Positions 8,029 through 16,243 of a DNA stretch of 35,592 nucleotides are shown here, piece by piece. Position numbers and translations under genes: made by a program. The stretch comes from Planctomycetota bacterium (GTDB lineage Bacteria; Planctomycetota; Phycisphaerae; Phycisphaerales; UBA1924): contig JAFLCN010000031.1 in the NCBI GenBank assembly GCA_017303555.1, positions 1 to 35,592 of the forward strand. The letters run 5' to 3'. Numbering within the stretch: position 1 is the first letter of the stretch; every line of letters begins with the position of its first letter. A model generated the notes under the pieces. It ran no database searches. It was not told the DNA's origin and saw nothing but the letters and a program-made list of their open reading frames with translations.

Positions 8029-8547
8029 ATGAGTACGAAGACCAAGAAGCCCGCGAAGACCCGCACACCGAAGATGTCCAAGAGCGCTGCCTGCGTCGAG
8101 GGTGCCGCCAAGACGGACCGCCTCCGCAAGGCAGCGCTTACCGAGATCAAGGACCGGTTGGCTGGCGGGAAGCAGGACCACGAAGTCCCCAGCGAGAAAG
8201 AGGTCGCCAACAACGCGAGCCTTGGCGCGGCTACCAATGGCAAGACGGCCAAGGGCGAGAAGGCCCCCAAGACGCCGAAGGCCCCGAAGCCCGCAAAGGA
8301 GCCCAAGCCCAAGCGCGTCAGCGCCCTCGACGCGGCGGCGCAGGTGCTCGCCGCGAGCGAGGTTCCGATGCGGGCCAAGGAGATGATCGCGGCGATGGAG
8401 GCCAAGAAACTCTGGACCAGCCCCGGCGGCAAGACTCCCGAGGCCACGCTCTACGCCGCCATCATCCGCGAGATCGCCGCCAAGGGAACCTCCGCTCGAT
8501 TCAAGAAGCACGAACGCGGCGTCTTCGTCGCGGGGAAGGGAGCCTGA
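8029..8547 (+). CDS. HARE-HTH domain protein with Lys/Pro/Ala-rich linker
   Basis: 172 aa. ATG at 8029 has GGAG 6 nt upstream and is preferred over ATG 8017 in the same frame. Residues 1-100 are basic and low-complexity, with Lys-Pro-Ala repeats (KTPKAPKPAKEPKPKR). Residues about 100-168 form a winged-helix HARE-HTH domain (ALDAAAQVLAASEVPMRAKEMIAAM, then LWTSPGGKTPEATLYAAIIREI and FKKHERGVF). HARE-HTH is known from ASXL, the RNA polymerase delta subunit and restriction-linked proteins, and is proposed to bind DNA. It may regulate phage genes or compact DNA. The domain call is good; the role is open. Confidence 0.8.
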   Translation: MSTKTKKPAKTRTPKMSKSAACVEGAAKTDRLRKAALTEIKDRLAGGKQDHEVPSEKEVANNASLGAATNGKTAKGEKAPKTPKAPKPAKEPKPKRVSALDAAAQVLAASEVPMRAKEMIAAMEAKKLWTSPGGKTPEATLYAAIIREIAAKGTSARFKKHERGVFVAGKGA

Positions 8548-8550
8548 TCC

Positions 8551-8820
8551 ATGAGCGCCACCCCGGCTCCCCAGCCCGCGCCGACCCAAGCGCAACTCGA
8601 AGCCGTGCTGCAGGCCGCCTTGTACCTTCTCGGCGCACGGCAGGACCGGATGCTCACCATCGAGGAATGGACGGACCTGGCGCGGGCTGCCGCCGCCTGC
8701 CAAGGGCGCAAGACGGCCGACTACCTCACCGAGCACGACCTCGAGGACATCGCCGAGCGGTACGCCCTTGAATGGGACGAAGCGACGGACGGGGCGCTGC
8801 CCACCGTCGACGAAGACTGA
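8551..8820 (+). CDS. Hypothetical protein (89 aa)
   Basis: Begins 3 nt after the HARE-HTH stop, so probably translated from the same message. It is acidic and helical: an Ala/Gln/Pro-rich start, then LEAVLQAALYLLGARQD, IEEWTDLARAAAACQGRKTADYL and a Glu/Asp-rich end. No family is recognised. It is the last gene of the plus-strand block, converging on the methyltransferase gene with 8 nt between stops. Confidence 0.68.
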   Translation: MSATPAPQPAPTQAQLEAVLQAALYLLGARQDRMLTIEEWTDLARAAAACQGRKTADYLTEHDLEDIAERYALEWDEATDGALPTVDED

Positions 8821-8828
8821 GGCGTACA

Positions 8829-10199
8829 TCACGCCTTGCTCCCAGCCGCGACGCTCGTCGCGGCTTTCTCTTCGGCCACACCCTTTGCCGGGAGTCGCTC
8901 CGCCTTGCGGCCCGTGAACTTCTCCCAACGCTGCACGATGACATCGCAGTAGAGCGCGTCGAGCTCCATGAGGAACGCGTGCCGCCCGGTCATCTCCGCG
9001 CCGATGAGCGTTGAGCCGCTGCCCCCGAAGAGGTCGAGCACGTTCTCGCCGGGGCGAGATGAGAACTCGATCGCACGCCGCGCGAGTTCCACGGGCTTCT
9101 CGGTCAGGTGGACCATGCTCTGCGGGTTGACCTTCTTGATCGACCAGGTGTCCGGCACGTTGGCAGGGCCGAAGAAGCGATGGGCCGCGCCTTCTTTCCA
9201 GCCGTAGAAGCACCACTCGTGATTGCCCATGAAGTCCTTGCGGGTCAGGACCGGGTGCTCCTTGATCCAGATGATCGCCTGCGCGAAGTAGAGCTCACAG
9301 CGCTTGAGCACGGGCGGGTAGTTACCGCAGTTGGCGTAGCCGCCCCAGATGTAGAACGTGCCGCCGGGGATCAGCACACGGGTGATGTTTCCGAACCACG
9401 CTGCGAGCAGCCTGTCGAACTCGTCGTCCGACACGAAGTCGTTGGCGAGCGGCCGGTCCTTGGCCCGGAGCTTCTTGTGCGTCGCGCGGCTCTTCTCGGG
9501 GTAGCGGTTGAGGTCGGCGCTCTGCTGGTCGTGCTGGTCGGCCTTGCCGGGCAGCGCGAACGAACTCAGGCCGGCCACGATCGCGTTGTTCGAGCGGGGC
9601 TCGACCTTCACGTTGTACGGTGGGTCCGTGTTGACGAGATGGATCGGCTGGCCATCAAGCAGACGGTCCAGGTCTTCGGGCTTCGATGAGTCCCCGCACA
9701 TCAGGCGGTGGTTGCCGAGCACCCAGATGTCGCCGGGAACGGTGGTCGCGGCGTCGGGCTGCCCAGGAATGTCGTCGGGATCAGTGAGACCTTCGCTGCC
9801 CGCGGGAGCCATGATCGCGCTGAGGTCCTCGGCGTTGAAGCCCAGCAGCGCGAGGTCGAAGTCCATGCCCTTGAGGTCGGCGAGCTCAAGCGGCAGGAGT
9901 TCCATGTCCCACGAAGTCAGCGTGGCGACCTTGTTGTCGGCGATGCGCAGGGCCTTGACCTGTTCCGGCGTCAGATCATCGGCGCGGATGGTCGGCACCT
10001 CCTTGAGCCCGAGCTTCCGCGCTGCTCGAAGCCGCGTGTGACCGGCGATGATCACGCCATCGGCGTCGATCAGGATCGGCACCTTGAAGCCGAACGCCTC
10101 GATGCTCTTGGCCACCGCGTCGATGGCAGCGTCGTTGATGGTGCGGGGGTTGCGGTCGTACTCGTGAACCACGTCGATGGGAAGCGTTTCGATGTTCAT
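8829..10199 (-). CDS. ParB-like nuclease domain fused to DNA (N6-adenine/N4-cytosine) methyltransferase
   Basis: 456 aa. ATG at 10199 has GGAG 6 nt upstream; the 22 residues upstream in frame are not protein-like. Residues about 1-110 are a ParB/Srx fold (DVVHEYDRNPRTIN, IIAGHTRLRAARKLG). A methyltransferase of the N6_N4_Mtase family follows, with the catalytic NTDPPYNV near residue 210 and the SAM-binding DLFGGSGSTLIGAE near the C-terminus. The order (DPPY first, FxGxG last) is that of beta-class enzymes. Such fusions are common in phages, where they can protect phage DNA from host restriction. No partner nuclease is nearby, so it is probably an orphan enzyme. Its last codons contain a terminator for the opposing genes. 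Confidence 0.9.
   Translation of the reverse strand: MNIETLPIDVVHEYDRNPRTINDAAIDAVAKSIEAFGFKVPILIDADGVIIAGHTRLRAARKLGLKEVPTIRADDLTPEQVKALRIADNKVATLTSWDMELLPLELADLKGMDFDLALLGFNAEDLSAIMAPAGSEGLTDPDDIPGQPDAATTVPGDIWVLGNHRLMCGDSSKPEDLDRLLDGQPIHLVNTDPPYNVKVEPRSNNAIVAGLSSFALPGKADQHDQQSADLNRYPEKSRATHKKLRAKDRPLANDFVSDDEFDRLLAAWFGNITRVLIPGGTFYIWGGYANCGNYPPVLKRCELYFAQAIIWIKEHPVLTRKDFMGNHEWCFYGWKEGAAHRFFGPANVPDTWSIKKVNPQSMVHLTEKPVELARRAIEFSSRPGENVLDLFGGSGSTLIGAEMTGRHAFLMELDALYCDVIVQRWEKFTGRKAERLPAKGVAEEKAATSVAAGSKA
8844..8870 (+). terminator. Terminator for the plus-strand block, inside the convergent methyltransferase gene
   Basis: Stem AGCCGCGAC (8844-8852) / GTCGCGGCT (8857-8865) with a 4-nt loop, followed by TTCTC. 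It lies within the last codons of the leftward methyltransferase gene and 24 nt past the last rightward stop, a usual place for a terminator between convergent genes. Confidence 0.6.
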
Positions 10200-10800
10200 A
10201 GCGATCTCCGTCGGAAGCGCGGCGGGGAACGCCAGCGCAAAACGTCGTGGTGGCCCGCCGCACATGCGGTGGGTCCGGGGATCGGTGGATCGCTGGTTGG
10301 CTGGATCGCTCGGGCGACGGGCCCGTCCGGGAGCGCTTAGCGCCCCGATTCCCCCGCGCTACGGGCCGCGCCCGTTGGCCACGGGTCCGCCCACGTTGGC
10401 CCACGTCGCGTCATTGGCGGCGAGGCGTACCAACCCCGCAACGGGGCCGCCCCGCGCTCGGACGGGCGAAACAAACTCTGTCGCCAAGAGCGGCTGTTCC
10501 CGCGGGCCTAGCCACGCGATCTGGCCCGGGGAGTACCTAACGCCATCCGCCTCCCCTCCCGTAAGGCTTCCGGCTGTAAGGCTCCCGCTAGGCGCGGCCT
10601 GGCACACGACCTGCATGGGCGCTGACGTGGGGATGCAGGGGGACGGGGGAGGGGTGGGGGAAGGTATAGAAAGGAGAGAGATACCTTCTTTCACTTTCTT
10701 CAACCCCTCCTTCTCTGCTCCCTTCCCGCCCGCCCGAGAGATCGCGCGTGAAGAATGTGAAAGAAGGGTCCGAGCAGGCCCGACCCGCGTTTCTGACCTG
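10200..10800. other. 600-bp non-coding region with dyads and purine/pyrimidine tracts; candidate replication origin or control region
   Basis: No convincing gene. The left part holds several short palindromes (for example ACGGGCCCGT near 10317, and CCCCG-CAA-CGGGG near 10434-10446) and two GTAAGGCT repeats near 10561-10584. The right part (10630-10767) switches to a G-rich then C/T-rich strand asymmetry. It holds GAAGGTAT (10660-10667) / ATACCTTC (10681-10688) and a longer inverted repeat. It sits between the primase-polymerase and methyltransferase genes, where a phage origin or a long 5' leader would be expected. Confidence 0.45.
10684..10767. repeat. 19-bp inverted repeat with one mismatch
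   Basis: The left arm includes CTTCTTTCACTTTCTTCA (10685-10702) and the right arm TGAAGAATGTGAAAGAAG (10749-10766). One further pair (10684 with 10767) extends the arms to 19 bp with a single mismatch, around a 46-bp C/T-rich centre. It lies just downstream of the primase gene. Confidence 0.6.
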
Positions 10801-12987
10801 CTACGGCAGGAGTTCATACACCCTCCTTGACCGCCCGGCGGTCGGCTCGACCCCTTCTTTCAAGCGGCCGGTCTCCTTGAGGTTCTCAAGCACCTCGTCC
10901 CGCTCCCGCTGGGTCAGGTGCTGGGTCACGCGGCACATCTGCGACCGGGTCATGCGTCCGCCTGCCGTCCGCATCGCGCGGAGGACGGCCTTCTGCTTGG
11001 CGTCGAACTCGCCCTGCGACACATACTCGTGAGCGAGGTACAGGACGCGACGGGTCAGGTGCTCGGACAGGCCGCACGCCCATTCCGCTGCGTCGGCATC
11101 GATGACCGGCTTCTCGCGGTTCTTGGAGCAGGCGTAGATCAGCGCGAGGCGGCACGCCTTCTCCTCGACGCGTGCCCAGATCGACCGAAGGTCCTCGCGC
11201 GGGCGCTCCATCTCCGCGTCCGCGAGCGCCGCCAGGCGGTTGAACACGGCGCGGGCGTCGTCGGTCGTCGGAACGACTACGGGCTTGGGGTGCTCGCGGC
11301 TGAGGTTGCCGCCGGGGTTGAACGCGCCCCACCAGGTAGCCGCATCCACTATCCCCTGCGGCGGGTCCTTCTCCGGTTGCCACACGCGCGGCGGCATCTC
11401 GCCGGTCTCGAACACGATGAGCCGGGCCATGAACCCGTCGCTCATGGCGTCGGGCGTGAGCGCGTGCTTGAAGTGCTCGGGCGCGGTCGTCGCCAGGAGC
11501 GAGACGCACGGCTCATCGATCACCTTGTTCCGCTTGGCGTCGGCATAGGCCTTGCCCTTGAAGACGCTCCGCGCCGACGAGTACATCTTCATGAGCGTCG
11601 AGATGACGTTGAACAGGTGCGGGGCCTTCTTCGGGTCGCCAATGGTGCGGAGCCAACGCCCGAACTCGTCGATCTGGAACAGGATCGCGGGCTCGGCTTC
11701 GACAGCGGTGACGAGCCCGGCATCGCTGGCGAGGTCCTCGTTGCCCTCTAGCCCGTTGAGACCGGCCTTGAAGAGCACAGCTTTGTTGATGAGCCTCGCG
11801 TTGTCTTTGCCGGAGCCGGACCCCGCGAGGCACACGACGTAGAGGTTCGTGCGGTTGCCGCGCTCGTCGCGGACCTTGCGCCCTGCGAGCACGGCCTGCA
11901 GGCACATCGCGCCGGCGAGCGCGAGCATCGGCTGCCACCGGTGGGCCGTCTCCCTATTGAACGCCATGACCTCGGAGATGAACCCCGGCACGGCGAGGTA
12001 GCGATCGGGGAGCGGGCCGGGATCGACCGGCGTGTCCTCGTCCGGGGCCGCCATGTCCTCGCCCGCCTTCGCCGGCGCCGCCATGAATCCCGACAGGTCC
12101 ACGCCGCCCAGATCCTCGGCCTTCTGAGCATCGCGGAGCCAGCCGAGCGGACGGTCGTGCGGCTTGCTGGCGGCGTCGGTCACCTTGTGCCGCAGTTCCT
12201 TCTCAGACCACGGCGGCTCGCACCGCGAGTTGTACCGATCCCACAGCAGCGAGAACGCCGCCTCGGGATCGAGGGCGAACCCGTGCACCATCGCCGTCGC
12301 GGCCGCATAGGTCTGGCTGTGCCCGCCAGAACCGGAGATCGCTGGCGGGATGCGGGCCAGGTACGCTGCGGCGCGGCGGAGCACTGCGTCGCCCGCTGGG
12401 AAGCGATCGCTTCGTAGTGACGGCGGCTGTGAAACGATCGCTTCTCTGCGCCCGTGCCGTGCTTCGGTGACCGCCTCAGCCAGCGCCGCGACGGCGGCGG
12501 CCAGTTCCCCGGCGTCGACCACGGCGGGTTCGCCGTCGAGCGGGTCGTACGGCTCCCCGCTTGGATGGATGCTCGGGCCGACGACCGTCTGAGCCCCGGT
12601 GCTCCGCAGCTCGACGATCATCTTCTTGGACACCGGATCCTGGTGCTTGCGGGTCTTCAACCCCTCGCACACGTACCACCAGTGCGACGCGGGTTTGCCC
12701 GGCCGCCCGGACATCGCGCCCGTTGGCGGCAGGAACGTGGGCGCAAGCGCCACCGCCTCCTCGCAGTCGAGGTCGACATCCACCAGCCACCCGCTCGGTT
12801 CGCCCAGCAACACGCCGATGTTGCCGGTGCCGTTGAAGTGCGCCGGCAGGTCGCTCTCGGAGAGCCGCAGGTCCGTCCACCCCTTGAGCACGGGAATCTT
12901 CTTCCGCGCAGGCACGGGGATGACCGCGTACCCGCGGGCGAGGTACGTGCGCGCCGACTCAAGCAGGATGGAGGGGCCATCGCTCAT
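10801..12987 (-). CDS. Bifunctional primase-polymerase with DUF3987-type helicase domain
   Basis: 728 aa. Residues 1-180 are a Prim-Pol domain: YAVIPVPARKKIPVLKGW, the metal-binding DVDLD, and SGRPGKPASHWWY. A middle region resembles the C-terminal primase segment (AAATAMVHGFALDPEAAFSLLWDRYN). Residues about 345-600 are a DUF3987-like ATPase with a GSGSGKD P-loop and a Walker B-like ILFQIDEFGRW. The C-terminal part is helical with a winged-helix look (MTRSQMCRVTQHLTQRERDEVLENL). It should prime and unwind DNA at the phage replication fork. It starts 3 nt after the 130-aa gene and is the last replication gene before the dyad-rich non-coding stretch. Confidence 0.9.
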   Translation of the reverse strand: MSDGPSILLESARTYLARGYAVIPVPARKKIPVLKGWTDLRLSESDLPAHFNGTGNIGVLLGEPSGWLVDVDLDCEEAVALAPTFLPPTGAMSGRPGKPASHWWYVCEGLKTRKHQDPVSKKMIVELRSTGAQTVVGPSIHPSGEPYDPLDGEPAVVDAGELAAAVAALAEAVTEARHGRREAIVSQPPSLRSDRFPAGDAVLRRAAAYLARIPPAISGSGGHSQTYAAATAMVHGFALDPEAAFSLLWDRYNSRCEPPWSEKELRHKVTDAASKPHDRPLGWLRDAQKAEDLGGVDLSGFMAAPAKAGEDMAAPDEDTPVDPGPLPDRYLAVPGFISEVMAFNRETAHRWQPMLALAGAMCLQAVLAGRKVRDERGNRTNLYVVCLAGSGSGKDNARLINKAVLFKAGLNGLEGNEDLASDAGLVTAVEAEPAILFQIDEFGRWLRTIGDPKKAPHLFNVISTLMKMYSSARSVFKGKAYADAKRNKVIDEPCVSLLATTAPEHFKHALTPDAMSDGFMARLIVFETGEMPPRVWQPEKDPPQGIVDAATWWGAFNPGGNLSREHPKPVVVPTTDDARAVFNRLAALADAEMERPREDLRSIWARVEEKACRLALIYACSKNREKPVIDADAAEWACGLSEHLTRRVLYLAHEYVSQGEFDAKQKAVLRAMRTAGGRMTRSQMCRVTQHLTQRERDEVLENLKETGRLKEGVEPTAGRSRRVYELLP

Positions 12988-12990
12988 CGC

Positions 12991-13383
12991 TTATTCGTTG
13001 TCCTCGCGGCGGCGGATGGTGGCGCCCATGATCTTGAGCGTCTGCGCCGCGGTCTCGCGGTCGCGCTTGCTGGCGCGGTAGTCCAGCAGTCGGTCGATCT
13101 CGATCACGGGCTTGATCGCCAGGTCGAAGCCGTAGGTCCCGGTGGCCAGGCCCGCCGCGTGGCCGAACGCCCGCGTGCATGAACTCGCCCGGTGCGTGCC
13201 AGCGGCCGCGATCAGCAGCGGGATCTCCGCGCGGGCTTCGGTGTGGTACATCAGGCCGCCGACGCTCCGCGCCAGCAGCGAGCCGATGCCCTTGGTGTCG
13301 TTCTTGTCGATGGGCGCGGAGGCCACGTGACGTCCGAGCAACTGCCCGTCCTTGTCGGTCTCTTCGATCGTGATCGTGATCAT
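12991..13383 (-). CDS. Hypothetical phage protein (130 aa)
   Basis: ATG at 13383 with AAGGAG 6 nt upstream. The N-terminus is beta-rich and acidic (MITITIEETDKDGQLLGRHV), the middle Ala/Ser/Gly-rich with two Cys, and the C-terminus basic and helical (DYRASKRDRETAAQTLKIMGATIRRRED). No family is recognised. It lies between the SF2 helicase and the primase-polymerase, 3 nt from the latter, so a replication accessory role is a reasonable guess. Confidence 0.7.
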   Translation of the reverse strand: MITITIEETDKDGQLLGRHVASAPIDKNDTKGIGSLLARSVGGLMYHTEARAEIPLLIAAAGTHRASSCTRAFGHAAGLATGTYGFDLAIKPVIEIDRLLDYRASKRDRETAAQTLKIMGATIRRREDNE

Positions 13384-13397
13384 GCGGTACTCCTTGT

Positions 13398-15089
13398 TCA
13401 GAAGGGGATTTCGTCTTCGGGGATGCCGTACGTCATGCCCGCGGGCTCCGGCGGCCGGTCCGGCAGGCCTTCTTCGCTGTCAAGGCGCGGGGGCTTATCG
13501 CCGAGCAAATGCTGAGAAACGCGCTCGAACTGGTCGCCGGCCTTCTTCTCGACGGTGATCGAGAGCGTCGGGGCGAGCGCCCCTGCCTTGGCCATCTCGA
13601 CCGCCTCCTCCGTACCGCCGGGCACCGGCTCGACCGAGCGTGCCCGCCACCAGGCCTCGGCCTTGGTCCGCGCGTATCCGGTGTGGTCGAAGCAGACCCA
13701 CTCGCGGAAGAAGCGGTTGAAACCGATGCGGTACTCGACGCGCATTGTCAGCGGTGCGGAGGGGTCGCTGCGCTTGTAGTGCACGTGGTACGTCGTCTCG
13801 CTGACGCGGTGTTCCTCGCGCGTGGTCTGGCCGCTGAGGATGCCCTCGGTGCTGGCCTTCGCTTCGTGCCGCTGGCGGTTGGGCTCGGGGAACTGGTGGC
13901 CGCACTGCGGGCAGGTCTGGTAGCCCGCCGCAATCAGGGCCTGGCAGTTCGGACACTCCTTCGCCGGCGCTTCGCCGTCGCCGCGATCGTCGGTGGCGAT
14001 GCGGATCGCGTCGACCGGGCCGTGGCGGAGCACGTTGCCGCCGAAATCCAGCACGAGGCAGTCGGACTTGCCCGGGTGGAGGCGGAAGCCTCGGCCCACC
14101 ATCTGGTAATACAGACCCGGCGACATGGTCGGGCGCACGAGCGCCACGCAGTCGATGTGCGGGGCATCGAAGCCGGTCGTCAGCACGTTCACGTTGCACA
14201 GGTACTTGAGCTCGCCCGAACGGAAGCGGCCGAGGATCGCCGCACGCACGCCGTCGGGGGTGTCGCCGGTGACGAAGCCGCACTCGATGCCGTGCTTGGT
14301 CTTGAGCACATCGACGATGTGCTGGCCGTGGCGGATGCCCGACGAGAAGATCAGCGTGGCGCTGCGGTCCTTGGTGTACTCGGCGATCTCGGCGCACGCC
14401 CCTTCGACCAGCCCCTCCTTGTCCATGAGGTCCTCGACCTCGCTGGCGACGAACTCGCCGGCGCGGACGTGCAGGTCGGCGGTGCTGATCTTCTGCAGGC
14501 CCGCCTTGGTCTTGAGCGGCGACAGGAATCCCTGCACGATCAGCTCGCGGACGCCGACCTCGTAGCAGACGTGGTTGAGGATGTTCTCGGCGGCGCAGAT
14601 CGACCCGGACTTCATGCGGTACGGCGTGGCGGTCAGCCCGATGATGCGGACGTTGGGGTTCACCACCTTCGCGTCGGCGATGAACTGGCGGTACATGCCA
14701 TCGTCCTCGGCGGGGACCATGTGGGCCTCGTCAACGATGATCAGATCCACGGGCCCGAGGTCGCACGCCTTCTTCCAGATGCTCTGGATGCCCGCGACCG
14801 TGACGGCGTAGCCGAGGTCCTTGCGCTTGAGGCCCGCCGAGTAGATGCCCATCGGCACGTCGGGCGCAATGACGCGGAGCTTGTCGGCCGCCTGCTCGAG
14901 GAGTTCCTTCACGTGCGCCAGCAGCACGACGCGGCCGCCCCATTGGCCGACCGCGTCGCGGCAGATCGTCGCGATCACCGGCGTCTTGCCCCCGCCGGTC
15001 GGGATGACCACGCACGGGTTGTCGTCGCGGGTCCGCAGGTGCTCGTACACCGCAGCGATCGATTCGGATTGGTAGGGTCGAAGCTCCAT
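13398..15089 (-). CDS. DEAD/DEAH-box SF2 helicase with C-terminal zinc ribbon
   Basis: 563 aa. ATG 15089 gives the typical MELRPYQSESI start and overlaps the preceding stop as TGATG, so translation is coupled. Motifs run I (PTGGGKT), II (IIVDEAH), III (GLTATP) and VI (YQMVGRGFR), with the motif V region NVLTTGFDAPHID. A CxxC-x14-CxxC zinc ribbon follows (CPNC, CPQC), then a basic and beta-rich tail of unknown fold. It is like the SF2 helicases in the RusA/DUF669/Sak4 replication modules of other phages. It probably remodels forks or recombination intermediates together with the RusA-like nuclease. Confidence 0.92.
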   Translation of the reverse strand: MELRPYQSESIAAVYEHLRTRDDNPCVVIPTGGGKTPVIATICRDAVGQWGGRVVLLAHVKELLEQAADKLRVIAPDVPMGIYSAGLKRKDLGYAVTVAGIQSIWKKACDLGPVDLIIVDEAHMVPAEDDGMYRQFIADAKVVNPNVRIIGLTATPYRMKSGSICAAENILNHVCYEVGVRELIVQGFLSPLKTKAGLQKISTADLHVRAGEFVASEVEDLMDKEGLVEGACAEIAEYTKDRSATLIFSSGIRHGQHIVDVLKTKHGIECGFVTGDTPDGVRAAILGRFRSGELKYLCNVNVLTTGFDAPHIDCVALVRPTMSPGLYYQMVGRGFRLHPGKSDCLVLDFGGNVLRHGPVDAIRIATDDRGDGEAPAKECPNCQALIAAGYQTCPQCGHQFPEPNRQRHEAKASTEGILSGQTTREEHRVSETTYHVHYKRSDPSAPLTMRVEYRIGFNRFFREWVCFDHTGYARTKAEAWWRARSVEPVPGGTEEAVEMAKAGALAPTLSITVEKKAGDQFERVSQHLLGDKPPRLDSEEGLPDRPPEPAGMTYGIPEDEIPF

Positions 15090-15367
15090 CAGCACGCCGC
15101 CTCCTCGAGCGCTCGCACGCAGACCGACCACAGTCCGACCTGTTCATCGGAAGCCCAGCATGGATCGGGGCGTCCCGGCAGAGACAATGAAGAGGCACGA
15201 GCCTCGGTGCTCGGCGAACATGAACCGACGCGCTCGGGCTGATTCACGCCCGTTGCCGGCGCGCTCCACTTCGTGTGCTGATCCGCCATGTAGCGTGCAT
15301 GGCATGGCGCACAACAGAAGCCGAAGCGTCGATTGGTACTGCCGCAGAGTGGACACGGGACCGTCAT
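15089..15367 (-). CDS. Small CxxC zinc-finger protein (92 aa)
   Basis: ATG at 15367 overlaps the RusA stop as ATGA, and its own stop overlaps the helicase start as TGATG, so it is coupled on both sides. Residues 5-21 hold CPLCG and FCCAPCHARY, enough for one zinc-binding site. The rest is Ser/Pro-rich and looks flexible, ending in LWSVCVRALEEAAC. It is possibly a DNA-binding accessory to the neighbouring resolvase or helicase. No family is recognised beyond the zinc knuckle. Confidence 0.72.
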   Translation of the reverse strand: MTVPCPLCGSTNRRFGFCCAPCHARYMADQHTKWSAPATGVNQPERVGSCSPSTEARASSLSLPGRPDPCWASDEQVGLWSVCVRALEEAAC

Positions 15368-15726
15368 GGCTTGATCTCAGTGAGTTCCACGAGCACCTTG
15401 CCGCCCGGCGTCACCGGGCCGCGTTCAATGAACAGTCGATCGATCTGCGAGTCGTCTCGGTACGCTCCGCCCTTGGCGAGCGCATCGAGCAGCGCCTTCT
15501 GCACGTTGTCCAGGTCGCGCCGGCGGTTGTCGGGCGGGCAGACGGTGACACGCACCTCCAGCCGACCGTTCATCCGCACCACACGCATCACCGCGAGGGC
15601 GGCGCACACGCTTGCGCGGTAGCGCCGCCCCTCGCGGCTCAGCACGGTCCTGGAGCCCATCCGTCGCCAGATGTGGTTCACACTGGGCGGGTACGGGAGC
15701 TCGAGGACGCGACCAGATGGACTCAG
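15364..15726 (-). CDS. rusA: RusA-family Holliday junction resolvase, probable CTG start
   Basis: The core PDNRRRDLDNVQKALLDAL, then a GGxxxDDSQI-type segment, holds the three metal-binding Asp residues of RusA (DLD and DD). E. coli RusA begins with a LPWPPSNN strand; here LPYPPSVN lies partly upstream of the first GTG (15681), so translation must begin earlier. No ATG, GTG or TTG lies between the upstream stop and that GTG. CTG at 15726 overlaps the stop of the preceding gene as CTGA, mimicking the ATGA coupling of its neighbours, and gives 120 aa, the family's length. The enzyme cuts four-way junctions before packaging. The family is firm; the CTG start is inferred. Confidence 0.85.
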   Translation of the reverse strand: MSPSGRVLELPYPPSVNHIWRRMGSRTVLSREGRRYRASVCAALAVMRVVRMNGRLEVRVTVCPPDNRRRDLDNVQKALLDALAKGGAYRDDSQIDRLFIERGPVTPGGKVLVELTEIKP

Positions 15727-16184
15727 CGTTTCCAGGGCGGCGTGCTCCCCGGGCCGACGCTAGCGGTTGGGCGTGGTGCAGGCGAGCCGCCCTTCTTGCC
15801 GTATCCCTTGATGACGTTGGTGAACTCGCCGTTGTCGTCGCGCTTCTTCAGCCCGACGTTGATCTCCAGCGGGACGTTGTGGAGCTCGACCGAGTCCTTG
15901 GGCTGCATGACCCCGAGAGCGCGGCAGATCGCCGAGAGTTCTCCGCGGGCGATCTTGACGGTCATCTCGCTCTTGTTCTCGAGGTTCAGCCGTGCCCAGA
16001 CCAGACGGCCCTTGTACTCGCCGTCGATGATCTGGAAGGTCAGCTGCAGGTACTTGCCGCCCCCGGTCTTGGTCGGCTTGAGCTCCGACTCGGAGACGAC
16101 GGCGAGGTACTTGCCCGCGGGGAGCGGGTCGAGCGCGACGGACGGGTCCACTTGGTTTGCATCAAAGTTGTTCAGCGTGGCCAT
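15723..16184 (-). CDS. DUF669-family protein, probable single-strand DNA-binding/recombination partner
   Basis: 153 aa, ATG with AAGGA 8 nt upstream. Matches DUF669: FDANQVDPSVALDPLPAGKY, then ESELKPTKTGGGKYLQLTFQI, LVWARLNLENKSEMTVKIARGEL and LEINVGLKKRDDNGEFTNVIKGY. DUF669 genes regularly sit beside Sak4-like ATPases in phage recombination modules and are thought to be OB-fold single-strand binders. Here the ATPase gene is directly upstream. The tail is Pro/Ser/Gly-rich, as in SSB-type proteins. Confidence 0.85.
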   Translation of the reverse strand: MATLNNFDANQVDPSVALDPLPAGKYLAVVSESELKPTKTGGGKYLQLTFQIIDGEYKGRLVWARLNLENKSEMTVKIARGELSAICRALGVMQPKDSVELHNVPLEINVGLKKRDDNGEFTNVIKGYGKKGGSPAPRPTASVGPGSTPPWKR

Positions 16185-16243
16185 GAGTTAGTTCCTTTGC
16201 GATTGGTGATGGACGGATGAGGGATGGACAACGGCAACGGCGC

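Noticed and set aside
6754..9216. 820-codon open frame on the minus strand
   Set aside because: It runs antisense through five well-supported small genes and the end of the methyltransferase; composition is Gly/Val/Leu/Arg-rich as expected for a high-GC shadow frame.
10359..10817. 152-codon frame in the large non-coding region
   Set aside because: Ser/Pro/Gly-rich with no ribosome site at its start; it crosses the long inverted repeat and the polypurine tract.
13509..15242. 577-codon open frame on the plus strand
   Set aside because: Antisense to the SF2 helicase with all its motifs; no family likeness.
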